Shown: positions 33,870 to 45,651 of the stretch, piece by piece
Position numbering within the stretch: the stretch's first letter is position 1
Layout of the letters: each line of letters opens with the position of its first letter
The notes under the pieces: generated by a model
What the model was told of the DNA's origin: nothing
The model's input: the letters and a program-made list of their open reading frames with translations, nothing else
Database searches by the model: none
Assembly: GCA_033398695.1 (NCBI GenBank)
Contig: CM065804.1
Coordinates: forward strand, 8,913,001 to 8,977,000
Reading direction: 5' to 3'
Origin: Orobanche coerulescens
Taxonomy: Eukaryota > Streptophyta > Magnoliopsida > Lamiales > Orobanchaceae
DNA: 64,000 bases
Position numbers and translations under genes: made by a program

Positions 33870-34133
33870 ACGGGATGTGCACGAAATGACCAGTGTCTTG
33901 TCGGGTTCTGCTGACGTACAACCAGATCCTCCCAAGTAAAGAGAACATAAAGTCCTCCCCCGAATCGAACTCACACGGATGATATTCAGTATGAGATCCT
34001 ATCAAAAACTTAATTAGAGCGTGTATACCCCGAGAAAAATTTTAAAATAAAGAGCAATAGAGATAGAACCCCTAACCTTCACCCTAGATGAATTCTTACA
34101 CCTATATAGTGGCCAACTGGGCTAGCCAGTTGG
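33870..34133 (-). mobile_element. Candidate tRNA-derived SINE
   Basis: On the minus strand the 5' end carries TAGCCCAGTTGGCC, like a Pol III A box. GGGGTTCTATCTC follows about 50 bases later, and GAGTTCGATTCGGGG further on; both resemble B boxes. TTAAAAT flanks both ends (33863-33869 and 34134-34140). The 264-bp length fits plant SINEs. Confidence 0.5.
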
Positions 34134-34140
34134 TTAAAAT

Positions 34141-34807
34141 TTTTCATATAACAGCGCTTAATTTGTACTTTGCCATCCCACACGCATGTCAAAAGTGTCA
34201 ATTCCGAAACACGCCGACAAAAAACACATGGTTTTACCATGTTACCCCTCACATGCCCCGATGACCGACTCATTTTAATTGCATTATTTTCGCATCAATG
34301 TACATCCCGAGCTGCAGGCCGTACGATTCGATGATCCTCTGCTTGCTTGTTCTCTGAGCATTGATGGGTACATTAGAGAGATCACGCTTTTGATTTGATT
34401 TGACTGGTTCAACTGTTTATCTGACGGTCATGGCCCGCCGGGTTTAGGTAGCCGCTACATAGAGATTTGAAGTTCCAATCGTCCATAAGAATTGAATGAA
34501 CTGATTTTTTTTTTCTTTTTTTTTTTCACTTAATTTTATTTGTTAAGATTTTTTTTTTTTGGTATATAAAAATTCTACTAAGTCCGTACTTAATTAATGC
34601 TTGGTACATTTATGTGATTTATGTTAAAAAAAATCATATCTTAAAATTTTATATTATTTTCTTTATTAATTTTGTACTGGAATGAAACGTTAAATAGTTA
34701 GGTTGTTGAGAACTTAATTATGTAGTAGTACACGGTGCTGAAAGAATCATCTTCATAATGTAATGTCCATATGCGTTGTCATTTTTTGGTACATCTATAT
34801 TCAATCC
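34141..34807. other. AT-rich spacer, nothing supported
   Basis: Contains poly(T) runs near 34510-34560. No gene. Confidence 0.4.
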
Positions 34808-34979
34808 ACCTCGATTTCTCCTGCCTAACACTTTTCCGATTGAACATGTCCCGCAGAGTTTGCCTAATGCGGTTTAACTGATTGATATATTTTGCAGGCT
34901 CTTACGCTTCGATTTCCTCTGCCAACGCTTTTTCGATTGAACATGTCACACAGAGTTTGTCTAATGCGGTTTAACTGCA
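34808..34979. repeat. About 100-bp tandem duplication
   Basis: CCGATTGAACATGTCCCGCA and CGATTGAACATGTCACACA head two diverged units that each end AATGCGGTTTAACTG. Confidence 0.85.
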
Positions 34980-37046
34980 GCAAGAATTTTTTAAACTATT
35001 GATAAAGGACGTGATCTTCAATTTTCTTTTCAAAAATTAAACTCTGTCACCTAAAGAATTTTAATCTCATCCGGACTTTTTGAAACTAACCTTATAGTTA
35101 ATCATGCAAAGTAAGGTTTGATAATCTAACTGTGACATGATGATCCAGTCGGGACAACGAGATTGAAAAGTCTTTTCTGATTCGTCCAAGGAAAATAATA
35201 GTATAATAGATGATGATAAATAAAGCATTTTAGTTGGAAGTTTTTTTTTTGGGAAATTGATACTTGTGTTAGAAATATTTTATTTGAAAAAAAAAAGAAC
35301 ATGTGAACATAAATCTAAGGAGGAAATTAGCTATTACGTTCAACTCAAGAAATTATTCGGTGCGTATTCAAATAGTGGTGTAATTACAAATTATTACATT
35401 CAGTTCGAACAATTTACCCAATACGCACTCAAAAAGTAACGCCATATATTTTTCGAAAAAAAAAAAAAAATCATGCATGTTGTGTGGACTGCTCTTGAAA
35501 ATTTTGAGGGAGTGAAAATTTCATTACATTAATGGCATAATGTGAAAATCCTTCACTCCCTTTTTAGGGGGGACAAACCGGTGTCTGAATTCCTCTATTA
35601 TGTGAAAATCCTTCACTCCCTTTCTTGGTCCAAAGATCAATCCATATCTTCCTCTAATTCAATTCCTGAGGCGTTAATGGCATAATTGGTGCTTTACAGT
35701 TAGGTTGTAAATGAGTCGAGCTATCTGTTACTCGCCTGATGATCAGACCCGAACACTTAATCTGATAGATCACTCGATTTTTTAATAAGCCCGTCTTGAG
35801 TATGATTTATTTACTTAATAATGAAATAGGACATACTCAATCTGTGTGGTTGATATCCGATTCATTTATTAAGTTGATTGAATCTCAAGTATTAATAGAC
35901 CTCATCCGCCCAATTCATTCCATCAGTGGACTGCATATCCACGCCAAAGTAGTGAACTTACCTAAGCCATAGATGAATATACTTAACCCAAAAACTAAAC
36001 AAATTATAACATAATTTCAATAAATACTCATTACCCGTCCGACAACTCATCTCAAATATCACGTCCACCACCTGCCCAATTTCTTAACGAGCCGGTACCG
36101 GTCATAATAGTGCTACTCGGTCGCTTAAAGGCTCCGTTGGATGCCCGATCAGACACTATATCGAGCCGAACTGAATATGACGATACTATTAAATTGATTA
36201 TTGATTATGAATTTTAGATACTCATTGTATTTTTTGTATATTTTAAGTAATGATTGGTGTAAGTAATGATGACAAATGTATGATGAAGATTGAAAATAAA
36301 AAATTATTGACCTAAGTAATGATGACAAATGTATGATGAAGATTGAAAAGCAACAATTATTGACCGTGAGTGTGTGTTGGAGATTAAAAAGTAAAAAATA
36401 ATTGTTTGATTTGATTGTGTAAATATGATAAATATAAAATTTTAAGCGGGATGAATGAACATATCCAGGCGTTCTGCATATAAATATAGCCTCACGCATT
36501 CATATTGTTTTGTTCAATTCTCGTATTTTTTCATTTTGCTGAAGCTCTAATTTCGGGTGTGCCATAAATTCAAAGATATTAGTCGTTGTATTTGTATATT
36601 TGGGAATAATATGTCAGATCAATCAGTATTATATGAAACTTAATTGTCTTGCAGAAAGAGTTCTTCGTATCAGCTTTTTTGCATCTTTATTAATACTCAT
36701 TTGTATTTTATTTTATGTATCTAGTTCATAAATTTATAATTTCTAATACATAACTTGTCTCAGCTTTTCAGTTTGTAGTTTTATAAAATTTCTAATACAT
36801 AACAAGTTTTGTACCTTTGTCAAGACTAATTTAAAAGGACAATTAGAGATTTATGAAATTCAATTCTATATATATTGTAATTATTCTTTTGAATCTAGTT
36901 TTGTGTTTTCAATATTTATTTGTTGTAAGGTATAGTATATTCTATTTAAAATAATATCTTAAGAAAATACTAGGTGAAAAATATATAAAAAAACATAATT
37001 AAGGTACTTCAATAGTAAAAAAAAAATACTTTTTAGCAAAACATCA
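34980..37046. other. AT-rich spacer with short tandem duplications
   Basis: Direct repeats: TATGTGAAAATCCTTCACTC (near 35538 and 35599) and a 52-bp pair containing GTAATGATGACAAATGTATG (from about 36260 and 36312). No coding gene. Confidence 0.5.
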
Positions 37047-37055
37047 AAATATCTT

Positions 37056-38389
37056 GAGTTAATTACATAAATCGTTCTTGTGGTTTATTGGGTTTCACGG
37101 GTTTCGTCCCTGTGCTTTTTTTTCAGCAGGTTATGTCCTTGTGATTTTTGATCCGTTACGAGTTTGGTCTTTTGACCAATAATTCTGTTAGTTGACCGTT
37201 AACTTGAATAATATTTTCGTCTTTTTATGTATTTTATTATTATATATATTTTTGACCACTATTTCTGTTTTTTATTACTTTTTGTATCATTTTTAATTCT
37301 TTTTAGCTTTTTTTTTTATTTTTGGTTTTTCAATTTTTTTTCTTTCATTAAGTCAGTTTGATTTCCATTTCTTTTTTGGTTATTTTGAAATTTTAATTTA
37401 TCGATAAATAAACTAGTTAATTATGAACCATCATAACTCTTAACTTATTTCATAGTTATTTCGAATTTAATAAATACAAAAAATAAGTCAAATATAGAAA
37501 TTATCTTTCCAACAACATATTTCCAATGAGTAACCGTACCATAATATCTAACAATTCAAACTATCAGATAAACTACGAAGCAACAATATAAAAATTCATA
37601 AAAATATGAAATGTTAGTCTTAGAAATTTTATTTTATTTTTTTGTTGCAAAAGTCTAAGACTGGCATTTCATATTGCTTAGACTATCATTTTATATTTCT
37701 ACGAATTTTTATATTGTTATTTTGTCCTTTATCTGATAGTTTTGAATTGTTAGATATTATGGTACTATTAATCTCATTGGAATAATGTTGTTGGAAAAGA
37801 TAATTTCTATATTTTACTATTTTTTTGTATTTATTGACATTGAAATAACTACGAATAAGTTAAGAGTTATGATGGTTCATAACTAACTAGTTTATTTGTC
37901 GGTAAATTAAAATAAAAAAACGAAAAAGAAATTGAAATCAAACCAATTTAATGAAGAAACCGAAACTACAAAAATCGAAAATTAAAAAAAAAGATAAAAA
38001 ATTTCACAAAAATGATAAAGTAAAAGTAATAAAAATTAAACAAAAATAAAAAATAAAAAATAAATAAAATAAAGAGTTAATTACAACGTATTCAAATAAT
38101 AATAATAAAATAAAGAGTTATTAATAATGATAATAATAATAATTTGAAATTTTCATCCACGAGGACGAAATATGCAATTCGACCAAAACACAGGGACGAT
38201 TTTTGCAACGTACTCAAATAATAATAATAAAATATATGAAAAGATGAAAATACCCATCAAGTTAATGGTCAACTAACAGAATTATTGATTAAAGGACCAA
38301 AAGCTATTAGTAAAGGCCACATGAAAAAAGCGAGGGTGACGAACCCGTGAAACCCAATAAACCACAAGGACGATTTATGTAATTAACCC
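37056..38389. mobile_element. 1.33-kb foldback element with 9-bp TSD (MULE-like)
   Basis: The ends GAGTTAATTACATAAATCGT and inverted GGGTTAATTACATAAATCGT are flanked by AAATATCTT on both sides (37047-37055 and 38390-38398), an exact 9-bp duplication as made by MULEs. The inverted repeat extends across most of each half: AACTAGTTAATTATGAACCA on the left pairs with TGGTTCATAACTAACTAG on the right, and TCTGATAGTTTGAATTGTTA-type sequence pairs near the centre at about 37640. No ORF is present. Confidence 0.88.
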
Positions 38390-38510
38390 AAATATCTTAC
38401 GAAAACAAACGAACAAGCAGTTAAGAAAAGACAGCAAAATTAAACATATCAAGAATAAAAAATTAATTAAAATACTCCTAATGTAAAAATAATTGTTTGA
38501 AAACTATATA

Positions 38511-38744
38511 CTCCATATGTTTCATATTAATTGATGTTTTGATTTTTCCAGATTGAATTTTGACCGTGAATTATCCCGTTATAAAATAATCATAAAGTCT
38601 ATAAAACTTATATCGATAGATTCACATTAAAACATATATTTTAAAAATATGTTTTGATATTTTTTGCCATTATATTTTGAGAGATATGAATATCAAAATT
38701 CAATGTGAAAAAATAAAAAATCAGTTAATATAAAACGCTGGTAG
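38511..38744. mobile_element. Stowaway-like MITE, older
   Basis: Ends CTCCATATGTTTCATATTAA and inverted CTACCAGCGTTTTATATTAA, flanked by TA (38509-38510 and 38745-38746). 234 bp, no ORF. Confidence 0.7.
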
Positions 38745-38746
38745 TA

Positions 38747-39088
38747 AGCAACTAAGAAAAATCAATAAAATTATTAAGAAAAATAAAAATACAAGGAGTT
38801 GATCAATCAAATATATATATATATATAGGAAATACTAATTTTATTAATTCAACGAGGGCAATGTTGGAAACATTGCCCCCCTCCGCCCTTGTCCCGGTCA
38901 ATTACTCCAAGTTGGCTCTATGACTAAAACAATACTTATATACATTAATCAATTTATTTTGGTCTCGATAAATTAATTAAAAAGATTTATAATGGAGATG
39001 AGATGGGATATGGACGAATTGAGTGTATTTTAGGTAATATTTATTGTAAGTAATGATACTAAATGTATGATGGAGATAAAAAATAAAA
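38747..39088. other. AT-rich spacer
   Basis: Includes (TA)n near 38811-38826. Nothing else is supported. Confidence 0.4.
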
Positions 39089-40207
39089 GGGTATTAATAA
39101 ACACCGTTTAAATTACTGGACATCGCCCTTAAAAATTACCTATTTGTCCATTTGACAATCTTTCATTATTTCTACTCAACACACAATTTTTTACCAACAC
39201 ACAAGTTTTTCGAATTGAAATCTAGAAGCATTTTTTCATTTATTCTACCCAACGCACAATCAAATATATATCGTCAATATCATCGACAACCACGAAAATG
39301 GGCGAGAATTCAGATATGGAGGTAATTTTTCGGAGAAAATGACGCAAGCGTCTGAATATTCCGCCTGATTCATGGCACGGGCGTCCACAGATTCCGCCTA
39401 GACCATGGTACAGGCATCTGCAACGGACGGTTAGTCCATGGTCTAGGTGCCTGGTGTGACGCGCTCCAGAACCCATCAACTATGTGACTAGCGGCATAGA
39501 TTTGCCCGCTCCTCCTCTCATCTGCATTTAGCAAACAATACAACTAATGAGTAATAATCATACAAACAATACACATTATTAATTATGAATTGAAAATTTT
39601 TTTTTTTTTTAGAAAAAAATGGTTGGGGCGTCCGGCCAGGACGCCTGCACCAAGGCAGGGGCGTCTGGTCTGGACGTTAGGACCATGGCTAAGGCGTCCG
39701 ATTCAGACGCCTATTCCAGCGCATATGCGTCCGATCTGGACGCCTCTCCATGGTTCGGACGTCCAACCTGGACGTCTATCCTATGACCAGGGCGTCTGCG
39801 CTGGACGTCTACGCCATGGACAGGCGGGAGCGGCGGACGCCTGTGCCATGGACAGGCGTCATCGGCGGACGCCTGTGCCATGGACAGGCGTCATCGGCGG
39901 ACGCCTGTGTCAAAATTCGACCGCCACCTCCGTCGTGCACTGCGACACGTCGGGCTGCGGCCAAAACATCAGAAACCCGGAAAAAAAAATTTACCGGAGC
40001 TTTTTCTTTTCCGGTCATGGCGGCGGACGGCGGCGGTGCGGCGGCTGTGCAGAGGTTGTGCGGCGGCGGCTGGTGGCTTCTTTAGAGTAGGTCGAGAGGG
40101 AAAATTAGTGAGAATGTAGGATTACAAATCGGCTAAATATGAAGTAAGGGCAAAAAGGTAATTTTTAAGGGCAGTGGCTAGTAATTTAGGGCGGTGTTTA
40201 GTAATCC
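39089..40207. mobile_element. Non-autonomous TIR element with GGCGTC-type array
   Basis: The inverted ends share ATTAnTAAACACCG, TAAATTACT and GCCCTTAAAAATTACC over about 60 bp. AAAAAATAAAA occurs on both sides (39078-39088 and 40208-40218), an 11-bp candidate duplication; it is low in complexity, so weak evidence. The interior has a CG-rich array of GGACGCC/GGCGTC with CCATGG at 39350-39440 and 39629-39910. Open frames here arise from the array and match no protein. Confidence 0.65.
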
Positions 40208-40218
40208 AAAAAATAAAA

Positions 40219-40695
40219 ATGTATTGATATGAATGCGTGTTGTAGATTAAAAAGTAAAATATAATTATTTGATTTTATTATATAAATGTGATAAATGTAA
40301 AATCTATCAAATTTATAATTATTTGATAGATGTGTAAGTTTTGTAATTATTAATGGTGAGTGTGTGATGCAGATTAAAAGGTAAAAAAATATTGATAGTG
40401 AGTGTGTGGTGTATATTAAAAAAATGTGATTGTTTGATTTAATTTGAGATATTTAATGAAAATTTTACATTTTTAAAGGGATACACACCAATCAACCACC
40501 TATTTGCATCTAAATTTTTGTCCACCAATTAACTACCTACTCCACTTTTTGGACATATATACCCTCCCTTATTTTTAAAATTACTACACTTTACCTACCT
40601 GGCCCACCGTATCTTACATTAACTTCACTAATTAGCACTACCTTTTTAGTCTTTTACACTATTTTTTCAGCTTTCTTAATTTCTGTGTCGAACAC
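40219..40695. other. AT-rich spacer
   Basis: Contains the dispersed short motif GTGTGTGRTGYAGATTAAAA, also seen near 36370. No gene. Confidence 0.4.
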
Positions 40696-40703
40696 CAAAT
40701 AGG

Positions 40704-41310
40704 TAGACCCGGCAATTTACCACACGACACGAAAACACGAAACGAAACGACACGAAAATTTAGTGTTTGAGTTTGCATTTTGAGTACACGACACGACACG
40801 AAAATACACGAACACGAAAGTACACGACCGAGATTTAGTGTCGGTTTTGTGTTTACCCTTTGGGTACACGACACGACACGAGGTACACGAAATAAATAAA
40901 TAAATATATAAATATATATAATATTTTATATTTAAATTAATAAAAATATATATTTAATGAATTCCGTTTCTACTAAACTTTAAAATTTGAAAATATAATG
41001 TGAATTTTCATAAATTTCGTGTAAACATTCGTATTTTTGTTGCCATTCGTTTCATTTCGTCTACTAAAAGTAAAACATATATAAATAATATTATAATATT
41101 AAAAATATTATTTATATAATATTTTTAATATTTATTTTATATTATGTGCCTGACACGAAAACACGACACGAAACGACACGAATTTGCGCGGTACACGACA
41201 CGACATGACACGAATTCATTTAGTGTCGTGTATGGGTTTGGACTTTTGGTACACGAAACACGAAAATACACGACACGAAAATACACGACACGAACAAATT
41301 GCCAGGTCTA
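40704..41310 (+). mobile_element. hAT MITE with ACACGACACGAAA repeats, copy 1
   Basis: Ends TAGACCCGGCAATTT and inverted TAGACCTGGCAATTT, flanked by CAAATAGG (40696-40703 and 41311-41318), an exact 8-bp duplication. The arms are built of ACACGACACGAAA repeats around an AT-rich core. No ORF. Confidence 0.95.
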
Positions 41311-41360
41311 CAAATAGGTAGTTGATTGGTGGACGGATGAAGTATATTTTTAGGGTAAAT

Positions 41361-41943
41361 TAGACCTGACAATTCGTTCTTGTCGTGTATTTTCGTGTCG
41401 TGTACTTTCGTCTTTCGTATACCAAAAGTCCAAATCCATACACGACACGAAATGAATTCGTGTCATGTCGTGTACCGCACAAATTCGTGTCGTTTCGTGT
41501 CGTGTTTTCGTGTCAGGCACATAATATAAAATAAATATTAATATATTATAAAAAATAATAATTTAAATATTATTTTTGTAGGTTTTTAGTAGACGAAATG
41601 AAACGAATGGCAACGAAAATACGAATGTTTACACGAAATTTATGAAAGTTCAGAGTATATTTTCAAATTTTAAATTTTAGTATAAACAAAATTCATAAAA
41701 ATATATATTTTTATTAAATTAAATATAAAATATTATATTTATTTGTTTATTTATTTATTTCGTGTACCTCGTGTCATGTCGTGTACCCAAAGGGTAAACA
41801 CAAAACCGACACTAGATCTCGATTGTGTACTTTCGTGTTCGTTGTATTTTCGTGTTGTATACTTAAAATGCAAACCCAAACACTAAATTTTTGTGTCGTT
41901 TTCGCATCGTGTTTTTATATTGTGTGGTAAATTGCCAAGTCTA
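41361..41943 (-). mobile_element. hAT MITE copy 2, inverted relative to copy 1
   Basis: Ends TAGACCTGACAATT and inverted TAGACTTGGCAATT, with flanks GGGTAAAT (41353-41360) and GAGTAAAT (41944-41951), an 8-bp duplication with one mismatch. It is the same family as the element 50 bp away, in opposite orientation. Confidence 0.93.
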
Positions 41944-42058
41944 GAGTAAATATGGAGTACACTTCATACGGGGCGAGGAGAATATAAAATTTTGAACCGT
42001 ACCAAATGAATGTGAAATATTGTAGTGTACCAATTTGCTCACTTGTCCTAGTTCTTTA

Positions 42059-43114
42059 GGGGGAGGGAGTGGGGCTCGGGTAAGGGAATCGGGTACCCTT
42101 ACCCGAGCGGTAACACCGCCGCTGGCGCATTGGGTAAGGCGATCGGGCTTTAATTTCGGCTTCTGAAGCCGAGCTGTGAAGGGGTTTGTTTTTGGAAAAA
42201 ACGGCCGTTGAACGGCTATTTTCATTAAATAATAAAAAAAAATTCCATTTAAAACCAAACCTTTTCAACTCATTTTTTCAAAATAAAAACACACAAAACA
42301 CAAATAAAAACACACTAATCTTTCAAAAACACAAAACCATGGATCCAAGAAGAGGTAAAAAAACTTCCACCTCGCAACCACAACAAACTCCGTTAGGATT
42401 TAACCAATTTTATTCTCAAGCATCCCCGAATCAATTTTACGTTCCACAACCCCCATCTCCACATCCATTTTACCAATATAATATGGGTCCTCCTCAAATG
42501 AATCCTCAACACTACAACATCACTACTACAAGCGAGTTCTCCCCGTTCGAAAACATTGATGAAGACGTAGAGTACGTACCCGAAACACAAGTACTACCAA
42601 ACGAAGAAGACGAAGATGAGAAAGTTCAAGAAGTCGATCCGAGAGGGAAGAAAAAAGCATTCGGGGGGAGGAGGCCCCGTAAACTTTGGTCGCCGGCACA
42701 AGAGGAGGCTTTGGGCTTGCAATTTTTAAGTTGTTAACCAATATAACAATAATTCGTTGTTAACAAAAAACGTGAAATTGCGGCCAAACACGGATGAGCT
42801 TGCAATTTTTAAGTTGTAGTTTCGACTTGTTTTAATTTGAACTTATGTAATGTTTTTTTTTTTAAGTTGTAGTTTCAATTTTTAAGTTGTAGTTTTTTTT
42901 AAGTATTATGTAATGTTTTTTTTAATGAAAAGGTATGTTTTTATTTTAAATATTGTATGTGATTTTATGTATGAAAAAAAAATCGGGTACTAGGTGACCA
43001 CTCCCTCCGCTTAAGGTAGTGTTAGGATAAAATTGAGTAGTTTTGAGTTGGAGAGTTTTTATGGAATAGAGGTGATTTGGCACCTAGGGTACTAGGTGAC
43101 CACTCCCTCCTCCC
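42059..43114 (+). mobile_element. PIF/Harbinger derivative carrying an ORF1 fragment
   Basis: The ends GGGGGAGGGAGTGG and inverted GGGAGGAGGGAGTGG are flanked by TTA (42056-42058 and 43115-43117), the Harbinger duplication. An inner second copy of the right end, GGTGACCACTCCCTCC, lies at 42998-43013. The element encodes the start of a Harbinger ORF1 (Myb-like) protein but no DDE transposase. Confidence 0.82.
42339..42737 (+). CDS. Truncated Harbinger ORF1 (Myb/trihelix-like) protein
   Basis: I use the ATG at 42339 (ACCATGG, strong context) rather than the upstream in-frame ATG at 42186, which lies in the TIR-proximal leader. The 132-residue product starts MDPRRGKKTST, has a Gln/Pro/Asn/Tyr-rich region, an acidic stretch (EEDEDEKVQEVD) and then RRPRKLWSPAQEEAL, the first helix of the Myb-like DNA-binding domain of PIF/Harbinger ORF1 proteins. 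It breaks off there and ends QFLSC. The sequence GCTTGCAATTTTTAAGTTGT occurs at the break and again at 42799-42818, and KREIAAKHG-like codons between them look like the original C-terminus; an internal deletion is likely. In full elements ORF1 helps the transposase reach the nucleus and bind DNA. Confidence 0.65.
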   Translation: MDPRRGKKTSTSQPQQTPLGFNQFYSQASPNQFYVPQPPSPHPFYQYNMGPPQMNPQHYNITTTSEFSPFENIDEDVEYVPETQVLPNEEDEDEKVQEVDPRGKKKAFGGRRPRKLWSPAQEEALGLQFLSC

Positions 43115-43117
43115 TTA

Positions 43118-43893
43118 AAGCATCGCGCCTGTTTCCGATGGTCTTTTCGAGTCTTTTTCTATTTATTTACTTGTTTCTACCCTTCGATCCTGGCTGTTTG
43201 TTTTTACTCTTCTTTATTAATGACAGTGATTTGTGGCAAAGTAGGGTATTTAATTTGCACGGCGGTCACCCAAGTAATGATGAAATATAGTACCAAAAAC
43301 AGTAACTGCAATTCTGCAAACCTTCAACAAAAAAAAAAAAAGAAAAGAAAAAACGACTATATATGCTCAGATTTCGATGAAATAAAAATAAAAGGCCAAC
43401 ATAACCACGTGAAAATTGCAGTTAATTCACTGCACAACCGCACAACCCCCACTCCTCTCAAACGCCATCATCATTTACATTTACGTTTGATTCTATTTTT
43501 ATTTGAATTTAATCTTTTAGGCTCCATTTGGTAAAATTATTTGATAAGTTACTGAAATTTGATAAATTATTTAATATACAAAATGACATGAAAATCAATA
43601 AATCAAATATTTGAATACAATTGTAGGAGGCAATGAGAATATGTTATAATAAAATAACTCAAATAAAAATAAGATGGTAGAATTATCTTACCATTTTAGG
43701 CACTATAAAGTAGTCGATGGACATTGATCAAGCAGACTTATTTTAGTTAACAAGGTAAAATTTAGTCAAATCAGACGAAATCACCTTATAAGGTGTCTGG
43801 AGATGTCGTGCCAAATACACTCGTGAGATATATCAAGATCGTAAATGAGCAGAACTAGTCGAGCAGGACCAAACTCAATTTCGTCCATATATA
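43118..43893. other. AT-rich spacer, nothing supported
   Basis: No gene or bounded repeat recognised. Confidence 0.4.
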
Positions 43894-45135
43894 TTTTGGA
43901 TTTGAGTCTGGCTTGACCTTAATGCGAACTTTTATAGTAATTCAGCTTGAGTTTGAATCTTTTAGAAATCTTAATGTCTACGGGCACTTCTGGATGGCTT
44001 GCAAAATATTTGTTCGATATGTTTGACGAACCCATCTTAAGTTTGGCTCATAAATAACTCGTTTAATATGTTTGACAAGCTCGGCTCAAAATCAACTCAG
44101 AAACTCATTTACGTAAAAAGCTCGTTCAATGTGCTCGACGAGCTTAGCTCTAGCTTGGCTAAAAAAAGGCCATGAATGTGTTCAACAAGCTCGACTTGTA
44201 AGTAGCTCTAAACATGTTCAATGAGCTGACTCTCCAAATGATAAAAATGCTGGAGTTGAGTTTGAATCGTTTAGAAATCGTCCAGCTTGAGTTTGAATCG
44301 TTCTGCTCTTAACATATTGGCCTTGAATTTTGGATTTGAGTCTGGCACGACCTTAATGCGAACTTTTATAGTAATTCAGCTTGAGTTTGAATCATTTAGA
44401 AATCTTAAAGTCTACGGGCATTTCATGATTGCTTGCAAAATGCTCGTTCGATATGTTCGACGAGTCCATCTTAAGCTTGGCTCATAAATAACTCGTTTAA
44501 TATGTTTGATAAGCTCGGATCAAAATCAACTCCTAAAGAAACTCATTTACATAAAAATCTCGTTCAATGTGCTCGGCAAACTTAGCTCTAGCTCGGCTAA
44601 AAAAAGGCCATGAATGTGTTCAACAAGCTCGACTTGTAAGTAGCTCTAAACATGTTCAATGAGTTGACTCTCCAAATGATAAAAATGCTGGAGTTGAGTT
44701 TGAATCGTTTAGAAATCGTTCAGCTTGAGTTTGAATCGTTCTGCTCTTAACATATTAGCCTTGAATTTTGGATTTGAGTCTGGCTCGACCTTAATGCGAA
44801 CTTTTATAGTAATTCAGCTTTAGTTTGAATCATTTAGAAATCTTAAAGTCTACGGGCATTTCATGATGGCTTGCAAAATGCTCGTTCGATATGTTCGACG
44901 AGTCCATCTTAAGCTTGGCTCATAAATAACTCGTTTAATATGTTTGATAAGCTCGGCTCAAAATCAACTCCTAAAGAAACTCATTTACATAAAAATCTCG
45001 TTCAATGTGCTCGGCGAGCTTAGCTCTAGCTCAGCTAAAAAAAAGGCCATGAATGTGTTCAACAAGCTCGACTTGTAAGTAGCTCTTAACATGTGCAATG
45101 AGTTGACTCTCTAAATGGTAAAAATGCTGTAAATG
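43894..45135. repeat. Tandem array of a 435-bp unit, about 2.9 copies
   Basis: The anchor TTTTGGATTTGAGTCTGGC starts at 43894, 44328 and 44766, periods 434 and 438. Units share GTTCGATATGTT, AAGCTCGRCTTGTAAGTAGC and CATGAATGTGTTCAACAAGC. Units 2 and 3 are more alike than either is to unit 1. No coding frame. Confidence 0.92.
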
Positions 45136-45275
45136 CATGTCAAATTGAGTCAAATACATTTTTATGAAGCATAATGCAACTTATCTAATAACATATGCTC
45201 TTTGTAGGTAGAGTAATCACATAATAAAATAAGTAAATAAAATCGAAGGATATAAGATCGGAACCTTCTATTAAC

Positions 45276-45651
45276 TGTTGGGAAATGAATTTATATGGGA
45301 TGTTTAAAGTCCGATTTGAGGCGTGATTTTGAGTGGGCTCGATGATGAGTTAACGCCGATATTTGATTGGAATATATAGTGCTCCACTAGAGCTTTCAAA
45401 ACATGCAAAAACACTCAAAATAGAGTAGGTATGAATGAGTATTGATGCTCCAAAGTGACCTCATCGGAAATGGGTGTGGGACTTTGTCCCATATTGGAAA
45501 ATAAATAGAAAGATTGATGTGCATATAAGTGTATGTGCACAAATACTAGTTCACGAACAACTAGTAGAGACATGAGTGGATATGTGACTGAGCGGTCCTC
45601 ACGCACGCCCGCACACCCGCGTTGCCACCGTTCGTCCATCCGGCTTGGCTC
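45276..45651 (+). repeat. Possible LTR fragment (TRIM/Copia type)
   Basis: Begins TGTTGGGAAATG and contains GTCCCATATTGGAAAATAAA, a motif common in plant TRIM and some Copia LTRs. It is cut by the solo LTR insertion at 45652; the continuation after 57832 is unclear. Confidence 0.4.

Noticed and set aside
35700..36490. Possible hAT or other MITEs beginning TGTAAATGAGTCGAGC and GGCTCCGTTGGATGCC
   Set aside because: No convincing opposite terminus or target duplication.
39590..40119. ORF of 166 codons and overlapping frames
   Set aside because: Produced by the GGCGTC array; all frames are open, and none matches a protein family.
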